Assembly: GCA_963575745.1 (NCBI GenBank)
Contig: CAUYUJ010015720.1
Span: 251,904-289,403, forward strand
Source of the DNA: Prorocentrum cordatum
Taxonomy: Eukaryota; Sar; Dinophyceae; Prorocentrales; Prorocentraceae
Direction of reading: 5' to 3'
Length of the DNA stretch: 37,500 bases
Position 1 is the first letter of the stretch, and each line of letters begins with the position of its first letter. Of this stretch, positions 9,686 to 16,199 are shown piece after piece. The notes under the pieces are model-generated. The model worked only from the letters and a program-made list of their open reading frames with translations, made no database searches and was not told where the DNA came from. The translations under genes were made by a program, and so were the position numbers.

Positions 9686-10187
9686 GCCGCCCTCCTGACC
9701 CTAGGCCTTTCCCTTGAAACAAGTCCTGCGACATTCCTCTCTGGCATCCTGTGTCAGCTGGCGCCCCTGTGCTGATCAACGGCGAACGAACGCCCCTCCT
9801 GCAGCGCCGTGCCCCCTTTCCTGCAGCGCCTCCGAGGTGACCGAGCTCCCCCCTGACCTGCCTCTGACGGCCGAGCAAATCCCGCAGCTGTTGGATGTCC
9901 TTTTCATGCTCCTGGCGCGCCGCCTCTCGTGCCTGAACACCCTCATCCTCCGCGCCGCTTGCCCCCGCGGGCCGCCTGACCTCTGCCTGGAGTTCTGACA
10001 ACTGCACGCGCATTGCGCTCATCTGCGTTTCCAGCAACCGTTTCTGAACGCTGTCTGTCCTCCTGACCCTGCTGGGACTGAGAGCCTCGGCGCGGGCCTC
10101 AACAGCAGCTGGGTCTCCTGAGGGCGCTGGCGGCCCGCTCTTCCTGCTGACCAGCTTCGAACGCATCCCTATCCACAAGACCGGCAT
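9651..10187 (-). CDS. Coiled-coil protein, copy B
   Basis: A 178-codon frame. Residues ~28-60 are Ala/Arg/Ser-rich. VQKRLLETQMSAMRVQLSEL and the following AREAARQEHEKDIQQLRDLL segment form an extended heptad-type coiled coil. The C-terminal third is Gly/Arg-rich. Copy A (7014-7572) has the same protein broken by a frameshift. No domain family is recognised. Position and strand suggest it is the 5' part of the transposon gene whose HTH/DDE-like part follows at 8507-9372, but it could be an independent ORF. Confidence 0.4.
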   Translation of the reverse strand: MPVLWIGMRSKLVSRKSGPPAPSGDPAAVEARAEALSPSRVRRTDSVQKRLLETQMSAMRVQLSELQAEVRRPAGASGAEDEGVQAREAARQEHEKDIQQLRDLLGRQRQVRGELGHLGGAAGKGARRCRRGVRSPLISTGAPADTGCQRGMSQDLFQGKGLGSGGRHVRQVRWQASE

Positions 10188-10455
10188 GCCCAGGACGATG
10201 ACAACCTCAGGGGTCTGCCCTCACAAGCTGATGGAATCCTTGAGATCGGCACCTAAGTGGGCGACGGCAAACATAGGGATGGGGGCATATTTCAAGTTTG
10301 CCATCCTGCGGCCTCTCCAAAGTCCAGCCTGCCGCTGCTGAGGCAGAGGTTGCTGCACGTCCGCTGTGCCTGGCTGAGGCTGTGGGCCGTCAGCACCTGT
10401 TGCTGCTGCTGAGGCCAAGCATGCTGCTGCGGACTCCTCCTGAAACCTGCTCGCG

Positions 10456-10642
10456 TTCGGGGGTCGTGCCCTTCCCCGCTTAGGCAAAGGAGTTGGGCAT
10501 CGAACTGGTCAGCCCACAGTGTTCGCGCCCAAGTGCCAGTGTCCTCAGAGCCAGGTGCGAGCGTCCTCTTCCTCCGTAGCCATCTGGGCTCAGATGGAGC
10601 GATCCTTGTTGCCAGTGGCGGGAGAACGCTTCCCGGCGCGGT
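10456..10642. other. 187-bp segment present only at the end of copy B
   Basis: In copy A, CCTGCTCGCG is followed within three bases by ATTTGCTCTTTTTGCCG (7844). In copy B the same string starts at 10643, after this 187-bp stretch. Either copy B gained it or copy A lost it. It contains the spliced-leader-like sequence at 10573-10594. No reading frame is recognised. Confidence 0.6.
10573..10594 (+). other. Possible relict dinoflagellate spliced leader
   Basis: The plus strand here matches the 22-nt dinoflagellate trans-spliced leader (TCCGTAGCCATTTTGGCTCA followed by AG) at 19 of 22 positions, including an unbroken 11-nt start TCCGTAGCCAT. Genomic SL relics are known in dinoflagellates, where spliced mRNAs are reverse transcribed and reinserted. 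No recognisable retrogene follows on the plus strand, so this may be chance or a fragment. Confidence 0.4.
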
Positions 10643-10668
10643 ATTTGCTCTTTTTGCCGAAAGGGGGG

Positions 10669-10978
10669 ATTCTTAAAAACTTCATGAGGTGATTCATCTA
10701 CTGTTAGACTTATGAGACAGCTTGTCTGGGACAATAGTTAAAGCTGAGCAATGTAGTCGTCTGTTCCCACAACGTCGGGGGACATGTTGAGACAACAACG
10801 GTGACCATTGGAATGTGGCTCGGGATGCTCAGCCGGAAAAGGAATATCTGAAGACTTGTTGAATGTATGGGGTAGCCTTGTGGGACATCCGCTACACTTG
10901 AGCAGTGTAGTTACATGTTCTCCCACAGTCGGGGGAAATGTTGGGGACCTGTTGGTATGGTTGCTTGGCGAGGTGAGA
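10669..10978. other. Spacer, nothing recognised
   Basis: About 310 bp of mixed-composition sequence. A loose internal repetition is visible: GAGCAATGTAGTCGTCTGTTCCCACAACGTCGG-like sequence near 10745 is echoed by GAGCAGTGTAGTTACATG and TCCCACAGTCGGGGG near 10900. No domain is visible on either strand. Confidence 0.4.
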
Positions 10979-10982
10979 CAAT

Positions 10983-11034
10983 TTCCAACCATCCTGCGGT
11001 GTTGGGATATCGTTTTGGAAAGACAGCGCCCGCG
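10983..11034 (+). repeat. Composite-repeat header (module 1)
   Basis: TTTCCAACCATCCTGCGGTG, then GTTTTGGAAAGACAGCGCCC. Close relatives occur at 20209-20263 (plus), 17888-17944 (minus) and 19882-19977 (minus). In each case a CTC/GAT microsatellite and then the ~100-bp minisatellite follow. Confidence 0.75.
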
Positions 11035-11036
11035 TT

Positions 11037-11105
11037 CCTCCCGCCTCCTCCTACTCCTCGCCCTCCTCCTCCTCTTCCTCCACCTCCTGCTCCTCCTCTT
11101 CTCAT
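11037..11105. repeat. (CTC)n microsatellite
   Basis: CTC/CTT-rich tract directly between the module header and the 100-bp minisatellite. Confidence 0.85.
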
Positions 11106-11129
11106 CCTTTGCCTCTGCCCTGAGCATGT

Positions 11130-11623
11130 CTCTGTTTCGGCATACCCCTCACACGCTTCGTGGCCTAATAGGGAGCTCCACCGAAGGACCCAATGGCTGC
11201 GTTCGCATGGCACCACCGCACCCATTCCGGCACGGCCCTCACACGCTTCGTGGCCCCATAGGGAGCTCCACCGAAGGCTCCAGAGGATGCGACCACATGC
11301 GGTTCCCCACCCACCGCATGTCCATTTGGGCACACCCCTCACACGCTTCGTGGCCCCATTGGGAGCTCCACCGAAGGCCCCAGTGGGAGTGTCCACGTGC
11401 GGTTCCCCGCCGACCGCATGTAAATTATGGCACACCCCTCACACGCTTCGTGGCCCCACTGGGAGCTCCACCGAAGGCCCCGCTGGCACCGTCCGCATGC
11501 GGCTCCCCGCCCACCGCATGTCGCTTTCGGCACGCCGTTCACATGTTTCGTGGCCCCATTGGGAGCTTCACTGAAGGCCCCAATGGCCCGAATGCGGCTC
11601 CCGCCTACAGCATGTCAATTCTG
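11130..11623 (+). repeat. 100-bp minisatellite (module 1)
   Basis: Five units with ACACGCTTCG cores at 11151, 11241, 11341, 11441 and (as ACATGTTTCG) 11541, so the period is 90-100 bp. Each unit reads CACACCCCTCACACGCTTCG, then TGGCCCCATNGGGAGCTCCA, then CCGAAGGCCCCAGTGG and a variable 25-bp part with GCGGCTCCCCGCCCACCGCA. The array resumes at 11793 after a 169-bp insertion. Confidence 0.9.
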
Positions 11624-11792
11624 AGGATATCAAAAGGTACCGATACCTATACTCCACGGACCTCTCCCGGGGTGCGCTCTGACCAGGATGCCGAGGCGCA
11701 TCCAGCGGTGGCGACGAGGTTCTCCCAGGAGGCCCCCCAAAAAGGGGAAAACAAGGGAAGGGTAGCGGTATGTGTACCTCTTCCTCCTCTGA
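11624..11792. mobile_element. 169-bp MITE-like insertion in the minisatellite
   Basis: The segment interrupts a minisatellite unit and is flanked by the direct repeat AATTCTG (11617-11623 and 11793-11799), a plausible 7-bp target-site duplication. Its ends carry imperfect inverted repeats: AGGTACCGATACCTATACTC near 11635 and, on the opposite strand at the right end, AGGTACACATACCGCTACCC. It has no coding capacity. Confidence 0.6.
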
Positions 11793-11930
11793 AATTCTGG
11801 CACACCCCTCACACGCTTCGTGGCCACATCCGGGAGCTCCACCGAAGGCCCCAGAGGGAGGGTTCGCCTGCAGCTCCCCGCCCATCGGCATGCACCTCAC
11901 ATGCTTTGTGGCCCCAATGGTGAGCACCAC
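11793..11930 (+). repeat. 100-bp minisatellite, continuation
   Basis: One full unit (core ACACGCTTCG at 11811) and one decayed partial unit (CACATGCTTTGTGGCCCCAA) complete the module 1 array. No tail motif is found here. Confidence 0.8.
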
Positions 11931-11944
11931 CGAAGACGATCCTC

Positions 11945-12165
11945 AGAACTGCCTCCTCCTCTTCCTCCTCCTCCTCCTCCTCCTCCTCTTCCTCCTCCTC
12001 CTCCTCCTCGTCCTCCTCCTCCTCATCCACCTCCTCCTCCTCCTCCTCCTCCTCCTCCTCCTCTTCCTCCTCCTCCTCCTCCTCCTCCTCGTCTTCCTCT
12101 TCCTCCTCCTCTTTTTCCTCCTCTTTCTCCTCCGCCTCCTCGTCCTCCTCCCCAGCCGCCTCCGC
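11945..12165. repeat. (CTC)n microsatellite
   Basis: About 220 bp of CTC with CTT and CGT interruptions. It gives poly-Leu, poly-Pro or poly-Glu frames only. Confidence 0.95.
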
Positions 12166-12239
12166 CAAAACAATTATTGGTTCTGGCGCCCCTGGGGTTT
12201 GCGCTGAACGACCAACCTTCGTCCCACCTCCATGGTTTG

Positions 12240-12830
12240 AATTGACGCTTGGGCCGTCTTGGCGCCCTCTTGGGGTGTGTTGGGGCCTGGAGGCCTCTTG
12301 GGGCGTCTTTGGTCGATCTGGCAAGCTTCTTGGGCAGTCTCGGAGCCTCGGGAAGCAGAACAGGCGACACCTGGCCTTGAAAAGCAGGTGGAAAAGCAGC
12401 TATTGATAACTGTGGGATCTCTTTCGGAAGGCATTCGGGAGCCCTTTGGGGGCGTCTTGGAGGACCGCTGGGTCCTTTCAAAGCAAGCTTCACCGTCTGT
12501 GGGGGCTCTTGGAGCCCACTGGGCACCCTTTATCGCCCTTCTGGCGTGTCCGGGCCCATTTGGGAAGCCGTCTTGAGGCCCCTTGAGCCATGTTGGGCGC
12601 CTCTTGGGCCGTCTTGGCGCCATCTTGGAGAATGTTGGGGGCCTCTTGGACGCCCCTTGGGCCGTCGTGGAGCGTCGGGAAGCGGAATAGGCGACCAGAC
12701 GAAAATCCTTGAGCAAGCGAAGTCAGTCCGTGAACTTTGCCCATAGGGGATCTCTCAGAGAGCAGTGTGGAGCCCTCTTGGGGCGTCTTGGAGCCATCGT
12801 GGGCCGTCTCGAAGCAGTGGTGGAGACGGA
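12240..12830. repeat. Dispersed GTCTTGG-rich repeat
   Basis: Repeated GGGGCGTCTTGG, GGCGCCATCTTGG, GGGCCGTCGTGG and GCCCTTTGGGGGCGTCTTGG words. Two sub-blocks end in the conserved motif GGGAAGCRGARYAGGCGAC (near 12347 and 12670). That motif recurs near 14055, 15620 and 15933, often followed by GGGGAAATCCTTGAG-like sequence. Minus-strand translation gives a Pro/Arg/Lys-rich pattern (RRPKR, TAQEA) in several frames. I see no start, stop or domain logic that would make it a gene. Confidence 0.6.
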
Positions 12831-12856
12831 AACGCATTCTAGCCTTCGTTCCCTCC

Positions 12857-12896
12857 TCCTTCTCCTCCTCCTCCTCCTCCTCCTCCTCCTCGTGTC
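12857..12896. repeat. (CTC)n microsatellite
   Basis: A CTC tract directly before the first TCCTCGGACTGG repeat unit. Confidence 0.85.
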
Positions 12897-12990
12897 TTCC
12901 TCGGACTGGCTGCACAGATCAGGTTCCAGGAAGGCTTTCAAGGAACAACATTGTTTGGGCCGTGACTGGTTTCACCTGGAGGCCCCCTAC
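12897..12990 (+). repeat. CGGACTGGC repeat, unit 1
   Basis: Reads TCCTCGGACTGGCTGCACAG, then TCAGGTTCCAGGAAGGCTTT, AAGGAACAACATTG, and GGCCGTGACTGG. It is homologous to the units at 13630, 13763 and 14107, and all four directly follow CTC-type tracts. Confidence 0.7.
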
Positions 12991-13174
12991 CCAGTGTGTG
13001 AGGAATCGGGGAAGGAAGGAAGGAAGGAGAGAGGGAGAAACGCCTGAGCAAAGGTTGCGCGTCCATGTGCGTCCTCGGCCTCTTCATTCCGTCCCCCCTC
13101 CTCCTTTTATGTCATCCACGTGGGCATTATCCTTGCTGTCTTCCTCATCATCGTCCGCATCTCCTGCCTACGAC

Positions 13175-13240
13175 CACGGTCACTCTCCTCCTCCTCCTCC
13201 TCCTCCTCCTCCTCCTCCTCCTCCTCCTCCTCTCCTCTCC

Positions 13241-13286
<46 letters not shown>

Positions 13287-13610
13287 CAACCTCAAACCTC
13301 CTCCTCCTCCTCCTTCTCCTACTCCTCCTCCTGCTGCTCTTCCTCCGCCTCCTCCTCCTCCACCTCCCCTCTCCTCCTCCTCCTCCTCCTTCTCCTCCTC
13401 CTCCTCCTGCTCCTCCTCCTCCTACGGCTCTTCTTCCTCCGCCTCCTCTTCCTCCTCCTCCTTGTCCTCCTTCTCCTCATCTTCATCCACCTCCCCCTCC
13501 TCATACTGCTCCTCCTTCTCATCCTCGTCCTCATCATCGTCCTCCTCCTCCTTCTCCTCCTCCTCCTGGTCCTCCTCCTTCTCCTCCTCCGCATGTTCCT
13601 CCTACACCAT
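13175..13610. repeat. (CTC)n / (CAT)n compound microsatellite
   Basis: Long CTC runs are interrupted by a perfect CAT block (13240-13283) and CTG/CTT variants. The overlapping frames are poly-Ser, poly-Leu, poly-Pro or poly-Ile and not genes. Confidence 0.95.
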
Positions 13611-13629
13611 CCATCCTTCTGAATCTCCT

Positions 13630-13718
13630 TTCCTCGGACTGGCGGCGACAATCACGTTCCCGGAATGCTTTCTGGGAACATGATGGTTGCGGCAATTCTG
13701 GGGCCCTCATGGAGGCCT
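13630..13718 (+). repeat. CGGACTGGC repeat, unit 2
   Basis: TCCTCGGACTGGCGGCGACA, ATCACGTTCCCGGAATGCTT, TGGGAACATGATGGTTGCGG, then GGGGCCCTCATGGAGGCCTC. It is followed by another CTC block (13719-13762). Confidence 0.75.
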
Positions 13719-13762
13719 CTCCTCCTCCTCCTTCTCCTCCTCCTTCTCCTCCTCCTCCTCCT

Positions 13763-14010
13763 CATCGGACTGGCGGAGAAAATCACGTTTCCGGAAGCCT
13801 CTCCGGGAACATCATTGTTGCGGCCGTGTGGGGGCCCTCGTAGAGACCTCTGTGAGGCCCATTCGAGGGGTCGAGCTCATGTGGGGTGCCGTCTTGGGGC
13901 TTCTCGGCCGCCTGTAAAGCCATTTTGGGTTGTCGAAATTAATTTGGGGGTCCGTCTTGGGGCCTCTTGGGCCTGCTTGGCTGTCTTCTGGGTCGTCTTG
14001 ACGCCCTGCT
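13763..14010 (+). repeat. CGGACTGGC repeat, unit 3, plus GTCTTGG-rich repeat
   Basis: TCATCGGACTGGCGGAGAAA, ATCACGTTTCCGGAAGCCTC, GGGAACATCATTGTTGCGGC, continuing into CATTCGAGGGGTCGAGC and then GTCTTGGGGCCTCTTGGGCC words of the dispersed repeat family. Confidence 0.7.
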
Positions 14011-14106
14011 AGGGTGTGTCGGAGCAATATGAAGAGCGACTTGGGCAGGGTTGGAGCGTCGGCGAGCGGAACAAACAACAACGGGGAAATCCTTGAGAAC
14101 ATCCTC

Positions 14107-14320
14107 CTCCGAGGACTGGCGGCAACAGCCACGTTCCCGGAAGGGTCTCCAAGAACATGACGGTTGCGGCCGTGATGGGGCCGTCGCGGAGGCATCTGTA
14201 AGGCTCTTTCGAGGCGTCGAGGTTCAGTTGGGGGGCAATATTGGTGCTCCTCGGCCGCCTGTAGGCACCTTTTGGAGTGCCGGGATTCGTCTGAGGGGCA
14301 GTCTTAGGGGCGTCATTTTG
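14107..14320 (+). repeat. CGGACTGGC repeat, unit 4
   Basis: TCCGAGGACTGGCGGCAACA, GCCACGTTCCCGGAAGGGTC, AAGAACATGACGGTTGCGGC, then TTTCGAGGCGTCGAGGTTCA, paralleling unit 3. Here the preceding microsatellite is reduced to CATCCTCC. Confidence 0.7.
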
Positions 14321-14339
14321 TTCCAGTCCTCGAAGTCAG

Positions 14340-14492
14340 GGGTGTCTGAGGGAAAACGTGCGGCAGCGTGCACTGGCCAGACAACGAGACAAAGAAGGGC
14401 GGGCGAGGGCGCGAATTGGCTAAACCAAAAGCACCACGCATGGAGAATGATCTTTCCTACCTACGATGCATGTCTTGCCGGCGAGGAAATCT
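14340..14492 (-). other. Probable 3' flank of the SAM-domain gene
   Basis: A 150-bp non-repeat stretch downstream of the stop on the minus strand. No poly-A run or clear terminator is visible. Confidence 0.3.
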
Positions 14493-15530
14493 TTAATCTT
14501 TTGATGAGCGAACGCCATTTACTATTTCAGCTATGCTTCGATTCGCGATCAGCCGTAAGTCTGGATCTTCGAAGGCCGCCTCCACAGAGGGCGGGATCGC
14601 ATGTGGGCAATGAGAAGACGCTTCTTCGTACCTAAGGTTCAACTCATGTATTTTTTGCAGAAACGATTCTGGCGGCAAAACTACGAACGTCTGTGCCCGA
14701 AGGCTCAATTTCAAAGACATGTACTGCTTGAAGAAGACTTCTTTGGCGAGACGATGCCCTTCCATCTTAGTTTGCACTTTCGTCAAAGCAAGGAAAGATG
14801 TCAGCACCGTGACCACTGCGCTAGCCAAGGCAACACACAATCTGTATTGGCCCTCACTCATGTAATTCGTATCTGCTACCGTGGCAAAGCATGTAATTAA
14901 CGACGACAAAATAATCCCAGGCCCCATGATGTAAACATAACGGTGCTTGTAATACCGTGCAGATGCCGCATGCTTTTCAGAACGAGTGCGCATTTCAGCA
15001 GCCAGCTCCATCAAAGTGTTTAGTTGCAGCTGCTCGTACTTCGCGGGGTCATTGCAAATAGCTAGAAGCTCCACTTCGCCTTGCGAATATCGCACCCTCT
15101 TCGCAAAGGCATCGCAGCCCTCGCCTGGGTCTTCGGCCGAGGCCTTCGCGGCCTTGGGCGCATGGTAGCGCCCAGCTCCGCAATCTTCAGATTGGTTTGA
15201 ATCTTCACCTCTGGAGTTCATCTTCGTATCAACTACCCGCAGAATCTTCAGAGCGTCACCCAACCGAAGACCCAGCACCGAAACCAGGTCATCCCTGCCA
15301 GCAAGCTTTAAAGCTTCAAAATCAATCCCCGCTCTGGCGAAACACTGCTCATACCTCTGCATTCCGAGATCTGCAAGGAGGTTGCTGACGTCACTGTCGA
15401 CACGGCATTCCTCCTCAACGCCACTGGGCCGCAGGTGACCCAACGCCCCCGGGAGGGAGGGGCCCGCGCTGGAAAGAGACTCCATTGGAACCCCCGGGAG
15501 GGTGGGGGCCACGCTGGAGAGAGGCTCCAT
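14493..15530 (-). CDS. SAM-domain protein with two-transmembrane SLATT-like region
   Basis: A 345-codon intronless frame from ATG at 15530 to the stop at 14493. The frame is open further upstream, but there it translates the GTCTTGG repeat, so this ATG is preferred. A near-repeat (MEPLSSVAPTLPG, then MESLSSAGPSLPG) opens the protein. Residues ~46-104 form a SAM domain (LADLGMQRYEQCFARAGIDF and VLGLRLGDALKILRVV). Residues ~199-218 and ~229-249 are two hydrophobic membrane helices. They are followed by GHRLAKEVFFKQYMSLKLSL (257-276), resembling the end of SLATT two-TM effector domains. SAM domains usually drive oligomerisation, and SLATT domains are proposed membrane effectors in nucleotide-signalling immune systems. 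A role here is inference. No neighbouring gene of a known pathway is seen. Absence of introns could reflect a retrogene, but no poly-A is seen. Confidence 0.65.
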   Translation of the reverse strand: MEPLSSVAPTLPGVPMESLSSAGPSLPGALGHLRPSGVEEECRVDSDVSNLLADLGMQRYEQCFARAGIDFEALKLAGRDDLVSVLGLRLGDALKILRVVDTKMNSRGEDSNQSEDCGAGRYHAPKAAKASAEDPGEGCDAFAKRVRYSQGEVELLAICNDPAKYEQLQLNTLMELAAEMRTRSEKHAASARYYKHRYVYIMGPGIILSSLITCFATVADTNYMSEGQYRLCVALASAVVTVLTSFLALTKVQTKMEGHRLAKEVFFKQYMSLKLSLRAQTFVVLPPESFLQKIHELNLRYEEASSHCPHAIPPSVEAAFEDPDLRLIANRSIAEIVNGVRSSKD

Positions 15531-15564
15531 TGGCGGTCGTGACTTGAGCTTGAGCCACAGTGGC

Positions 15565-15955
15565 ACAGTCGAGGGGCGTTTTGTCTCATTTTGGCGCCTC
15601 GTGGGCCGTCGCGGATCTTCGGGAAGCGGCGCAAGCGAGAACGGAAAATCTCGCAAGAATCTAGGAAGCATTAAAGATGCTGAGGCTCTCTCGAAAAGCA
15701 GTTTGGCGCCCTCTTGGGGCGGTCTTCTTGAGGGCCACGTGAGCCGTCTCGAAGCAATGGTGAGCGTGCTGGAGCCTTTGCAGGGCTCTGTGGGCCTCCT
15801 TTGAAGGCCCCCGTGGCGTGCCGTCTTGGAGCCTTTTGCGCCATCTTGGGCACCTCTTTGGCTGTTTTGACGCCCTCTCGGGACTGGTTGGGGGCCCTCT
15901 GGGACGCCTCTTGTGCCGCCTCCGAGTGTGGGGAAGCGGAGCAGGCGACGACGGG
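15565..15955. repeat. Dispersed GTCTTGG-rich repeat
   Basis: GGGCCGTCGCGGATCTTCGG, GGCGCCCTCTTGGGGCGGTC, GCCGTCTTGGAGCC and related words. The GGGAAGCGG[CA]GCAAGCGA and GGGAAGCGGAGCAGGCGACG motifs occur near 15620 and 15933. It borders the 5' end of the SAM-domain gene and runs into the tail of composite module 2. Confidence 0.6.
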
Positions 15956-15985
15956 GAAACCTGCAAGAAACTCTGAAAATCAATC

Positions 15986-16036
15986 AGCCTGGCAAAGGGC
16001 CCAACCATACGCAGCTGCGAGTACCGCAAGACAGGT
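15986..16036 (-). repeat. Composite-repeat tail (module 2)
   Basis: GCCTGGCAAAGGGCCCAACC, ATACGCAGCTGCGAGTACCG. Homologous tails lie at 17948-17998 (module 3) and, inverted, at 20754-20804 (module 4). In module sense the three tails share an open frame resembling RYSQLRMVGPFARL. Confidence 0.7.
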
Positions 16037-16199
16037 GGGAACTAAGGGAAAGGGCTAGCAAAAGGACGGAGCGAAGTTGCTGCTGGGGTCGCGGGGGTCA
16101 AACGCAACGGGTTACATCTAGTTGTAGCCCGTCACGGCTGATCTGAGCGTCTGTCGACCCAGCCCTGGGGAGCAGCAAGGCGCGGTCTGGGGAGCAGCA

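Larger units (their letters stand above)
8313..10455 (-). repeat. Large direct duplication, copy B
   Basis: This is the second copy of the ~2.1-kb segment (compare 5695-7840). It begins inside a CATA/TATG microsatellite remnant, with landmark GTTAGACCGCATGCAG at 8426, and ends CCTGCTCGCG at 10455. Differences from copy A include 25 C at 8900-8924 replacing a CTC microsatellite and a frame-preserving sequence in the coiled-coil region. Confidence 0.9.

Noticed and set aside
13065-13843. Pro/Ser/Leu-rich ORFs resembling extensin or mucin-like proteins
   Set aside because: They translate CTC/CAT microsatellites in several overlapping frames, with no signal peptide or domain.
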